Shown piece by piece: positions 12,248-22,010 of a stretch of DNA of 64,000 bases. Each line of letters begins with the position of its first letter. Positions within the stretch are counted from its first letter, which is position 1. Position numbers and translations under genes: made by a program. Under the pieces are notes generated by a model, which worked only from the letters and a program-made list of their open reading frames with translations, was not told the origin of the DNA and made no database searches. The stretch is from Leptasterias polaris. Taxonomy: Eukaryota > Echinodermata > Asteroidea > Forcipulatida > Asteriidae. The stretch lies in NCBI GenBank assembly GCA_037783415.1, contig JAZGTN010000119.1:558001-622000 (forward strand), read 5' to 3'.

Positions 12248-12940
12248 AAATTGTGCACAAACTTAGTCGACACAGCATAGGTGACATGCTAAATTGTGCA
12301 CAAACTTAGTCGACACAGCATAGGTGACATGCTAAATTGTGCACAAACTTAGTCGACACAGCATAGGTGACATGCTAAATTGTGCACAAACTTAGTCGAC
12401 ACAGCATAGATGACATGCTAAATTGTGCACAAACTTAGTCGACACAGCATAGGTGACATGCTAAATTGTGCACAAACTTAGTCGACACAGCATAGGTGAC
12501 ATGCTAAATTGTGCACAAACTTAGTCGACACAGCATAGGTGACATGCTAAATTGTGCACAAACTTGATCGACACAGCATAGGTGACATGCTAAATTGTGC
12601 ACAAACTTAGTCGACACAGCATAGGTGACATGCTAAATTGTGCACAAACTTAGTCGACACAGCATAGGTGACATGCTAAATTGTGCACAAACTTAGTCGA
12701 CACAGCATAGGTGACATGCTAAATTGTGCACAAACTTAGTCGACACAGCATAGGTGACATGCTAAATTGTGCACAAACTTAGTCGACACAGCATAGGTGA
12801 CATGCTAAATTGTGCACAAACTTAGTCGACACAGCATAGGTGACATGCTAAATTGTGCACAAACTTAGTCGACACAGCATAGGTGACATGCTAAATTGTG
12901 CACAAACTTAGTCGACACAGCATAGGTGACATGCTAAATT
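12248..12940 (+). repeat. 43-bp satellite, 16 full copies plus 5 bases
   Basis: A 43-bp unit beginning AAATTGTGCACAAACTTAGT repeats exactly 16 times (12248-12935) and then breaks off after AAATT. Units are nearly identical. Two variants stand out: copy 4 has ATAGATGAC for ATAGGTGAC, and copy 8 has TTGATCGAC for TTAGTCGAC. Each unit contains the palindrome TTGTGCACAA, a GTCGAC site and an AGCAT/ATGCT inverted pair. There are no variable spacers, so this is not a CRISPR-type array. The near identity points to recent expansion or homogenisation. Confidence 0.97.
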
Positions 12941-14823
12941 CCACCTTACTCGTTTCTCTTCGTTATTGGTATCAGACCGAGTTTTGTACAATGCAATATA
13001 GGCCTACTCGTTTTGTCATGTATAATCCATTATTTAACGCGTTGTATCTTTAACAGTCTATGTGGTGCATCTTTTTTTAATGAATGGTATCTCTCCATTT
13101 GATTCGTGGACTCATGGACAGTGTAATTAGTGTATTGTGATACATTAACGACGTCATTAAGCACCTGCCTTGGCTATTGCAAAAACACACAGACAAGTGT
13201 CTCAATTGCTATACCAGAAAAGGATATGTTGGGGTATGTTGTCTGTTTATTCTAATGTCTTTCTTTTTTACGGAGATTGCTCTTTTAGATAGTGATTAAG
13301 TTCGCTTTTGGGCAATCCCTAGGCTGCTGTTTGTTTTTGTATTTGTACATATCCCTCTGTTTTTCGTAATTCTTGGTCTGAATGTTTTTTTCTCAGTCTT
13401 CTGTTTATTGTATTGTTTTGTTTTTTAAAGCCTGAATGGTTAGGCCTAATATATAAATAAATTAATAAATATTTGTCTAAAGAAATAATGAAAAACGTTA
13501 AACTATTCGCGTTATTTATTTATGTATACAGCAACCGGTGACAATGCGACAATGTACAATGACATTGGCTTAAATTTGGTTAAATTTACTTTATATTTGA
13601 ACAGATTTTTTCATTTTGAGCAAAATAAAATATATTCGTAGGTTTGGGAATGATGAGTTCTTGTTTTTTTTTTTTTGACACAACGACTGATCCATGGGTG
13701 GGTTTTTACTTTCACTTAGAAAAACACCATTATTTAGCCTTCAGTATAGCTGCGTGTCCCGATATGTTCTTGCTGCACGCGAATAAAATATTTTACCCAA
13801 TCATCAAAAAGCCCCCTTCCTGCGAAATTAACAACCTGATTGCGGTTTAAATTGAATGCTAAATTCATTTATTTTACATTTTACAGCTTGTTTCAACATT
13901 TAGGCTCTTATAATGTAAATAAAAACCTGTATTGGAGGAATAAAGTATTAAAATTAATCGGAGCAGACACGATGACTGTTTGATGGTTGCATATTAACAC
14001 ACTAGCGTTGTTGTAGTTTGGTATTATTATGTGTTATAGTACGCGTGGATCTGATAAGGTGTACACACATGAAGAATCTCAAGATATTCCTTTGATTTAA
14101 ACACGTCAAACCTAGTAAGTTGTGAATGAGGCCAATGTGGGTCTATGTTTTTAGTATAGGGAATTTGAACCATTGTATATTTTCCGAAGAGTTCATCAGC
14201 CTCGAAGTGCAAGATCATAGTGAACCACGGAACTAAACGCCTCTCTCTTAAAAAAAATTAAAATTGAAGAAACTCCATCTAAACCACGTAGTGCAGAGTT
14301 GTATCCTCAGCAAAGAGCCGTTGATTCGGATGATGCACCGAGGCTGGAAATGAGAATGCCTTGAACGTAGTAGTTATCTCAGAATGTAGACCCACTTATC
14401 TCCGGGATTATTGGGACAAACGTCGCTAACAGTACAAATCAAATGATATCTCTGTCTTTGCGTTTTGATTAACACCCGGAAATGCGGTACGACAACTCCT
14501 CGGCTAGGCTGGAGTCCCTCAATAAGTGTAAAATGATGAGACTCCAATCATTTCTAACGACTGCTTGAGCTTGGGAAGCTGTCCCGTCTTGGCAGGATGA
14601 GTGTAGAGTCCAAATATATTTAATGCAGCACAGGCATTGCTATTCATAGAAATTTCTCCACAGTACCGGTAGCTCATCATGTGGCATTTGATAACTCCAT
14701 CGATATTGCAAAATTATACAATGACTGACTGTCAAGGAATGATGAGTTTCATACTGAAGCTTGATATCAAAACATTTAAGTTTCTAAAAAAACAAACCAA
14801 ACAAATCTATACTAAACATACAA
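12941..14823. other. Non-coding stretch
   Basis: AT-rich with T runs up to about 14200. From about 14270 to 14620 the sequence becomes more balanced and complex without an ORF, which might be regulatory. No gene supported. Confidence 0.5.
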
Positions 14824-15046
14824 TAGACCCTTCCCTTGAAATATGCTAATTACATTCACGCATGCGTACAGACCCTGCTGGTTGGCAAACGCCATAGAGT
14901 TGTGCACTAAGTAGACGCACAAGCGCGTCTGCGTCACGCCACCATCAGCCCCACACAAAAAGGGGCAATGTTCCATCATTTTGCCAACCAGCGGTGTAAG
15001 TGCGCACGCGTGATGTGCAATTTAAATATTTCATGGGAAGGGTCTA
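14824..15046. mobile_element. Foldback MITE A, TA-flanked
   Basis: The left end TAGACCCTTCCC and the right end GGGAAGGGTCTA are inverted copies. The similarity continues inward through GAAATAT and an acgcatgcg-type segment, and a second inverted pair CTGGTTGGCAAA / TTTGCCAACCAG lies further in. TA flanks fit Tc1/mariner-like target choice. No transposase. A degenerate copy is seen at 50866-50985. Confidence 0.8.
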
Positions 15047-15313
15047 TAGACCGTATCGAATTTGACGTTACCTTTCAATAATACCCACAACATGGCGTCT
15101 GTGAGCGTGTGCGTGTGCGTGTGCCATAGAAATCAAACCAGGAACGCTAAGACGCGTTTAGACGCGCATACGGCCTGTCCTATGATATGGCCGCTTTCAT
15201 GCACTCTGCGTTCCTGGTTTGATTTCTATGGCACACGCACACGCACACACCCACGCTCACAGACGCCATGTTGTGGGGCATTTGAAAGGTAACGTCATAT
15301 TCGATACGGTCTA
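15047..15313. mobile_element. Foldback MITE B with about 100-bp inverted arms
   Basis: The arms run from 15047 to about 15145 and from about 15211 to 15313. Shared words, inverted, are GACCGTATCGAAT, GACGTTACCTTTCAA, CACAACATGGCGTCTGTGAG and CATAGAAATCAAACCAGGAA. Each arm carries a GTGTGC-type dinucleotide-like stretch whose length differs between arms. It abuts MITE A exactly at a TATA junction. No coding capacity; ORFs across it are mirror images of each other. Confidence 0.88.
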
Positions 15314-16293
15314 TTGTAGTAGTAATATTTCATATACTGTTAATTTATTTCGTCATATTATTTATTTTTTGTATTGCAGGTACTTGATTAGCACTTGTTT
15401 ATTTTGTTATTTATGCTATTTTTTATTTATTTTTTTCTAATGATTGTTGAAATTGGAGATGAAATTGGACTAGAAATTGGCCTGTTGGTCCTTGAATTGT
15501 CAGAGACTATACTTTTGTGTTCAGGAATTACTCGTGTTGTCATCTGGCTTTAATCACTGATAAAGTCATTTGAGTTAAAACTGAGTGATCTCTCAAAATA
15601 TTAATCCAGGACTGTTTCCGTCCATCAAAATGCATCAAAAGAGTAAAAACATCAAGTCTAAATAAAACGCTGATATTACAAAAACACTACACTGTCGCCA
15701 TTTCAAGTATACCCTCCAGAATTTCCTTGGCCGTCAACACGTTAAAGCGGAATTTCTTCGTTGCACCGATTTCAGCCCAAGATAACAAGAAAAAGTTATA
15801 TTTGGGGTGTATTCAAACATCGGACGTCGTCAAGTACTTAATTGACATTCCCAATCGTCCATCGGGCCCGTTCGCGGGGAGGAAACACCGTGTAAATGTT
15901 GAATTTCCTGACCGAAGCCTAGTCGCGATCGACCGGTCGGGGTTGGCCGGAGATTCACTCCACTAACGCATACTGCTATAACAGCAAACACTTGACACGG
16001 CACGCGGAGAGGCGAGGGTGTTAATTGGGTTTTAATTGCTAAATGCCACTTATAGCGGGTCTGTATTAACACGACTTTCTGTTGAACCAGGCTGGCTGAT
16101 TAATTGCGCTGTCATTAACTGGTATCTTCAAAACAGCAGTGATTTATTAACAGTATTGTTAGAGATGCTTAATTAATAAGTCGCGCAGCAGACATTGAGT
16201 TCTACTCAATAACGGAGAGAGCCGAAAGTGAAAATTAACCAATAAGCTCTGTCTTATCACTGTAACTAATTACAATACATCGTGAGGTTTCTT
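15314..16293. other. Unique stretch with a GC-richer block
   Basis: From about 15720 to 16220 the sequence is complex and contains many TAATTA/TTAATTA-like words next to CpG-containing stretches. Opposing ORFs of 79 and 80 codons overlap here (15727-15966 and 15830-16072), but neither shows a domain. Treated as possible regulatory DNA. Confidence 0.4.
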
Positions 16294-16650
16294 TTAAATG
16301 TCTTATACAGGATTGGTTAACAATACCCAAAAATCTTACTGGTTACACGGTTTATACAGAATAATATATTATTTATGTAAAACATCTTTCTCTAAATTGA
16401 AGTCATATACAAGAAAACTGTATCTGAAAAACCTAAAAAATCAAAAACCTTTTTACAACGAACATTAAGGACAGTGTGTCAACTTGCTGGAAATATTGTG
16501 CAGAATTGTCACCATTTTCGCCAGACTCAACACAACTTATAAAGCCCTAATTTTCACAGGTTTGTTATTTCATGTACATGGTTGACCACACAAAATACGA
16601 ACACTTTAATGCGACTATTTTGACATCTCTACCAATCCTGTAAAATACCG
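16294..16650 (-). mobile_element. TTAA-superfamily MITE (subfamily 2), reverse orientation
   Basis: Read on the minus strand the right half gives CATGAAATAACAAACCTG, as in the copies at 36303 and 10615. The ends carry TACAGGATTGGT and its inverse ACCAATCCTGTA. TTAA is visible on the left (16294-16297) but decayed on the right. Confidence 0.65.
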
Positions 16651-16859
16651 TCGGTAGTACAATAATCACCCGTCCTAAAAAAAAAAAATAATCACACAAA
16701 TCTAAACAACATTATACATTTCCTCAGCATAATTGTTTAAAGTCGTCAACTTTTAGAGACAGCAAACAAACAAACAAACAAACATGTTGTAATGTCTCCC
16801 CCAAAATAATATAAATAAATAAATAAATCGATCAGTAAACCAAAAGGAAAAATTGCAGT

Positions 16860-16983
16860 TCCCTTATGGGTTGAACAAAGACGGTAGAGCCCCGGTACGT
16901 CAATCCGAACGTCACAGGTTCAACTCCCACTCTAGTCAGTTTTATTTCATTATTCTCTTAAAAAAAAAAAAAAAAAAAAAAAA
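16860..16983 (+). mobile_element. tRNA-derived SINE fragment with poly(A) tail
   Basis: A B-box-like GGTTCAACTCC lies near 16918 and an A-box-like GACGGTAGAGCCCCGG about 40 bases before it. The element ends in a run of 23 A at about 16961-16983. This layout fits a short tRNA-derived retroposon. The 42-bp satellite starts 15 bases after the poly(A). Confidence 0.55.
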
Positions 16984-16998
16984 GGTTTATGTCAGGCA

Positions 16999-17922
16999 CA
17001 GATTTCTTGTCAAGATGACCCAGAGGTGAATCAGTCCCAACAGATTTCTTGTCAAGATGACCCAGAGGTGAATCAGTCCCAACAGATTTCTTGTCAAGAT
17101 GACCCAGAGGTGAATCAGTCCCAACAGATTTCTTGTCAAGATGACCCAGAGGTGAATCAGTCCCAACAGATTTCTTGTCAAGATGACCCAGAGGTGAATC
17201 AGTCCCAACAGATTTCTTGTCAAGATGACCCAGAGGTGAATCAGTCCCAACAGATTTCTTGTCAAGATGACCCAGAGGTGAATCAGTCCCAACAGATTTC
17301 TTGTCAAGATGACCCAGAGGTGAATCAGTCCCAACAGATTTCTTGTCAAGATGACCCAGAGGTGAATCAGTCCCAACAGATTTCTTGTCAAGATGACCTA
17401 GAGGTGAATCAGTCCCAACAGATTTCTTGTCAAGGTGACCCAGAGGTGAATCAGTCCCAACAGATTTCTTGTCAAGATGACCCAGAGGTGAATCAGTCCC
17501 AACAGATTTCTTGTCAAGATGACCCAGAGGTGAATCAGTCCCAACAGATTTCTTGTCAAGATGACCCAGAGGTGAATCAGTCCCAACAGATTTCTTGTCA
17601 AGATGACCCAGAGGTGAATCAGTCCCAACAGATTTCTTGTCAAGATGACCCAGAGGTGAATCAGTCCCAACAGATTTCTTGTCAAGATGACCCAGAGGTG
17701 AATCAGTCCCAACAGATTTCTTGTCAAGATGACCCAGAGGTGAATCAGTCCCAACAGATTTCTTGTCAAGATGACCCAGAGGTGAATCAGTCCCAACAGA
17801 TTTCTTGTCAAGATGACCCAGAGGTGAATCAGTCCCAACAGATTTCTTGTCAAGATGACCCAGAGGTGAATCAGTCCCAACAGATTTCTTGTCAAGATGA
17901 CCCAGAGGTGAATCAGTCCCAA
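16999..17922 (+). repeat. 42-bp satellite, exactly 22 copies, open in frame
   Basis: A 42-bp unit starting CAGATTTCTTGTCAAGATGA repeats exactly 22 times. Because 42 is a multiple of 3, the + strand reads as 22 tandem copies of the 14-residue unit QISCQDDPEVNQSQ without a stop, then runs into LGFLTRIF and stops at 17961. Copy 10 has P to L and copy 11 has D to G. The minus strand is also open except where the copy-10 change makes a TAG. No ATG lies in frame on +, and upstream the frame enters the poly(A) run, so a normal start is lacking. TCTTG/CAAGA in each unit can pair. Best read as non-coding satellite; a role as a coding exon cannot be excluded. Confidence 0.95.
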
Positions 17923-18169
17923 CTGGGATTTTTAACTAGAATTTTCCCCCATGTCTTTTAAGGCTAAACACACACATATGTAAAATGTTCACTTCCCTGC
18001 TTAATTATAATATAAAACAGAAGACTGTTTGTACCCACTGCTTTACGAACTACGTATTTATTGGTTTACCGCAGAGAGCCATCAAAAGCACTTTGAGGAG
18101 ACGATATGAAACTATATTAGATATGAATATTGGGCCATATTTTACAGAATAAATCCAATGACAATAAGT

Positions 18170-18235
18170 TGAGACTAAAATACATCATGTCACTTTGAAA
18201 TATGAGACTAAAAGACATCATGTCACTTCGAAATA
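18170..18235 (+). repeat. 33-bp tandem duplication
   Basis: Two copies (18170-18202 and 18203-18235) start TGAGACTAAAA and differ at two positions. Confidence 0.85.
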
Positions 18236-18619
18236 TGTCATATAAATATCGAGTATGTCATATTAAATGATCTAGAAAAGAAAAAAATTCATAGTACATG
18301 CAATGGTACACCTTTGGTTTGAATCGGCTGTGTTTTCGAAAGCAATCCATTCAATTGTATGCTTTACAAAAAACGTGCACAAAGCGTTACCCGGTTTAAA
18401 TGTTAACCCTTTGACATTAATTTTGCCAATACTAGACGTGGACAGTATTGGTTTTAGGTTAACTCAGGCTTGCGTGGCTTGAGTCAAGGCTAGTTTATTT
18501 CCACTCAAACTAAACGTAAATATTTTCACTCTCTGTGCAGTTAACCCACTTTGAGATATTTAATTCACGAAGTCGTAAACTCGTACACGGATGTCTTCAG
18601 TGGAAGCGGGTTTTAGTTC

Positions 18620-18765
18620 AGCTAATGATGTACACTCTGAAATATCGCGGGTCAGTTTTACCTGTATTCGGTGTCAGCCTTACCTATTTCTGGGTCTGTA
18701 TGATCATTAATTTGTGTCAAAATGACTCAGATTGGCCCAAACTGACGCGAAATCCAAGCTAAAAT
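18620..18765. repeat. GGGTCA-rich dispersed repeat, degenerate copy
   Basis: The order GGGTCAGTTTTACC, GGTGTCAGCCTTACC, TGTGTCAAAATGACTCAGA, CTGACGCGAAATC resembles the stretch at about 55700-55960 (CTGACCCGGATCC, TGTGTCAAAATGACA, GACGCAAAAT). The same kind of sequence appears near 4190-4400, 5340-5400 and 41366-41460. Its ends are not defined. Confidence 0.5.
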
Positions 18766-18843
18766 CGAAGTTTGGACTATAGACCCATTGCACAACAAGC
18801 AGCGCGCATACACGCGCGTCTCCTGTCCGCCATTTTGGGTGTC

Positions 18844-18926
18844 AAAACGTGCACAAAAGGATGGTACACGTGTTTTACGCACCAATGCGCATGTAAACAC
18901 GTGTACCATCCTTATGTGCACGTTTT
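18844..18926. repeat. Long hairpin, about 34-bp arms
   Basis: The left arm 18844-18878 (AAAACGTGCACAAAAGGATG onward) and the right arm 18893-18926 are inverted copies with few mismatches, separated by 14 bases. It follows a TAGACCC word at 18780 like the end of MITE A, so it may be the core of another foldback element whose right end is lost. Confidence 0.8.
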
Positions 18927-21489
18927 ATCACCTACCATCCTTGCTGTTAAGTCTTCAGCGAAGAACTCCACCTGCTTTCAATCCACCCAGGACTTCAGAC
19001 TGTCCCTTTTAAAGTGTTTTCTTTGAAAATGGTCTGAGCTCCTTGGAAAACATGTCTCTGGGCATAGCAAACAATAAATACTTCATAAGTTGCCGGTAGC
19101 TAAAGCGTTCCGATGAAATACCTGGATCCGACCTCCGCTTCCTAGGGGCAGTGTGTCGAAACGACTACATCCAAATACACTCCGCCCCGGATACGTATAC
19201 AGACTTGCTAAATATTAAGAGTTCAACTTGAGTTTATCAGTGCATAGTTTGCTCATTTGTACATGAAATTTCGACAAACTTGTATCATACCGTTGGTTGT
19301 GAAGTGTCAAATTGAAATTTCGAAAATGTTTGGTTGTCTTTATTCGTCGAACGTGACATATACACGATTGGGATGGCAACAGCAGAACAACAACAACTAT
19401 AACGACAGCAGCAACAACAGGTCTCATTTTTCATGGAAGTAAAAATAATTAGTCACTTTACATATTCAATTGAAAAACTAAAATCGAAAACATTGAACAG
19501 CCAATTTAATTTTGGGAAGCCACATCATTTCTCACTAAATATGTCACATTTAGTGGTTCAAATGAATTCCAGAAAAGTTCTATTTTTATATTATGCATCA
19601 ATAAATTGTTGGTTTTGTTTTATGTGTTATGTACAAGAGGTCTTTCTAGTTCACCATCACCACACAATAGGGTCAGGAGTGATTTTTTTGGAGGTCGTTC
19701 AAATACACTTTTTGTTAAAAATGTAGACTTTTTCAGAGTTAATAAGGTGGAATATGTTATTCCCATAACCCTTTACTGGCCTATATAAAGACAAAATTCA
19801 CGCTCGTCTACTCCCGTCCTTCCCTGCTCATTTTGTGGTTTAAAGTAACGACAGGTGTGTTATTTTTTCCAAGAAGTCTTAGAGTATGATGACGCAAAAT
19901 GGCGACATCTGGGTGGAAAATACCAAATCCAATTAAAACGGAAGTGTAGATCCCCTCCATTGTATATAGGACCACATAGGTGTCAGTCAGAATGTGTTGG
20001 CCCCGTATCACCACCACATGTTCTTGTACATTATCCATCTGTTTTACTACAGCAGCTAGAAATACATGCAATCAATTCTCATCACGTTTTGTTTGGGTTT
20101 ATTAGAAATTGTGTAGGCCTGCCTACTGGTTAATTTATGTCATAATTTATTTATATTTCTTTAAATACAATTAGGCCTAGACCTATTCACTAGATTTGGC
20201 CAGATGCACCTCCACAAGGCAGTGATCAGCAGACAATGGCAACAACTTTGGTAACTTGTTTTTTATGTAAAATATAATAATTTGTGCTAAAACAAATATT
20301 ATTCGAATGTGCATGCATCTGATTTGGTCTTTGAGATTTACATTTTCTCAGGTAATCATGATATATCACTTCGCTCAAACCACATAAATCATCAAAAACA
20401 AACGCTAAAACCATTTTGTCCGCGGTAGCGGTCGTGATCGTTCACTACTTTTACAAACACGATTTCTTTTTCTTTTTTCTGTTTTCCTTTTTTTTGTGTG
20501 TGTGAGCACTATCACAATTTGTTTTCGGGGGGGGGGGGGCACTGCAAGTTGGGGGGCACGTGCCTCTTTCCCGCCCCCAAGGCCCCCCCCCCCCCCCCCC
20601 CCCCCCGTGGCTACGCTGCTCTTCGCCCAGGCGCAATAGTGATCCGCCCAGGCGAAATAGTAATCCGCCCGGGCGAAATAGTAATCCGCCCGGGCAGAGA
20701 GCTTCTTTTTGTTTACCATGTCCTTTATACACTTCCGTAGTTTCTTTATAGGTTGCAGATTATTTCTGCAGTTCACTTGGTTAAGATTAGTTTGTTATAA
20801 CCGATTACAGTACTATTGTCTAGTAATATCTTTTGCAGGTATCTTCCGAATTACTTAACCTTGTAACTATACTTTTAAAACAAACTCAAACAAATTATTG
20901 GTTACTTTGGATGTAACCAACAATAAGCTTGTTGACACTGGTTAACACGAGGTCCGTTTGAGGTAACGGTAGCGGGTTCGGTCGCAAAAGGCTCACGTTG
21001 TCTACGTTATAGCTAAACTTATTCGGTAAACTGGTGTGAAGTGTAAACGCCTGATGCTGCTTGTTTAAACAAATGTCTTCATTGTATTTTGATAAACTTG
21101 GAAATCCGTGCTGGTTAAGTTGAAGAACAAACACTTCCTACGTTGATGGCCGGCGCGGCTCCTTGTCTACTGTATTGGTTGACTTACACGGTAACCCTAG
21201 TTAAATTAAAGGTAGACCCCCTTCCTATTTTGCTGACTCAACTCGTTGTCTATTATTCATTACGGAGAAGCGTCCGGGTTACATGGTTATGTTAAAGGTA
21301 AACCCCGGTTAACCCCTTTTATGTAGTTGAATCAACTCGTCTACATTAAAGGTGTATTTTATTGTTTTGCACCCTCGTCGAACAGGCTGGTCTGGGAGAG
21401 AGAGTCATATAAATTCAATAAATTATTAATTACTACTATTATAGGTTGGCTTCTAAATGATTTTCTCCCAACATAAATATAATCAAAAG
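18927..21489. other. Non-coding stretch with a G/C homopolymer patch
   Basis: No gene is supported. It contains the poly(G)/poly(C) and 21-bp repeat patch at 20527-20695. Proline- and glycine-rich ORFs at 20405-20776 come from these runs. Confidence 0.5.
20527..20695 (+). repeat. G13 run, C24 run and 21-bp tandem repeat
   Basis: Thirteen G at 20527-20539 and twenty-four C at 20583-20606 face each other across 43 bases and could pair. Three 21-bp units starting CGCCCAGGCG (20624, 20645, 20666) and a partial fourth follow. Confidence 0.9.
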
Positions 21490-21740
21490 TAATAATAACG
21501 AAGACTTATAAAGCGCACATATCCACCAAAGGTGCTGAAGGTGCTGTAACAAAGGAAGCGAAAAAACAAAAGGGGAAGGGACCAACAGAAAACTCAGTTA
21601 GGAGGAACTAAAAGCTTTTGACACGAGGTGTGTTTTGAGAGACAGTTTGAATGAGTGAATAGTATTGGAGGTTGTAATGTGAAGAGGAAGCTGGTTCCAG
21701 AGACGTGGTGCTGCAACGGAGAATGACTAGATAACTACTT
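21490..21740 (-). mobile_element. Retroposon 3' region, minus orientation
   Basis: On the minus strand the 3' end reads GGATATGTGCGCTTTATAAG, close to the GAGCGCTATATAAG tail of the tRNA-Leu-like SINE and to the LINE tail at 32800. The upstream part (ACCACGTCTCTGGAACCAGC on minus) resembles a repeat body, but I cannot name the family. Confidence 0.5.
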
Positions 21741-21779
21741 ATAAAAAAAACTTGAATGTCTGACTCAACTCGTTGTGTC

Positions 21780-22010
21780 TATAGATAGTTCCCAGTAGTC
21801 GCCATCTTTACGGGCAAATCGCATTTTGGCTTGCAGGCGCGTCAAGCGCTCAAATTGTTAACGCAGCCGCGTCATTCACTGACCAATCATGCAATGAGTT
21901 TTGTGAAATGTGCGCGTGCTGCACGCCGTTCTCACGCGTAACGCATGACTGTGTGTTCCAAATTGCCCGTAAAGATGGCCGACTTACGTCACACTGCAAC
22001 CTATCTATAT
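21780..22010. mobile_element. TA-flanked MITE C, copy 1
   Basis: The left end TATAGATAGTTCCCAG and the right end CCTATCTATA are inverted, as are CCATCTTTACGGGCAA and TTGCCCGTAAAGATGG further in. The interior carries CGTCAAGCGCTCAAAT. Near-identical copies lie at 26896-27127 and 51193-51399, all in the same orientation. No transposase; a non-autonomous element. Confidence 0.9.

Larger units (their letters stand above)
17923..18843. other. Non-coding stretch with short repeats
   Basis: It holds the 33-bp duplication at 18170-18235 and GGGTCA-type repeat at about 18620-18765, listed separately. The remainder shows no gene. Confidence 0.5.

Noticed and set aside
12248..12940. CRISPR-like regular array
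   Set aside because: The units are contiguous with no variable spacers and the context is eukaryotic; it is a satellite.
15062..15440. ORFs of 73-76 codons across MITE B
   Set aside because: They fall in the inverted arms and the CA/GT-type stretch; no domain.
16987..17922. Minus-strand repetitive ORFs across the 42-bp satellite
   Set aside because: Broken by a TAG in copy 10 and lacking an ATG start.
20405..20776. Proline- and glycine-rich ORFs on both strands
   Set aside because: They come from poly(G)/poly(C) runs and a 21-bp repeat.
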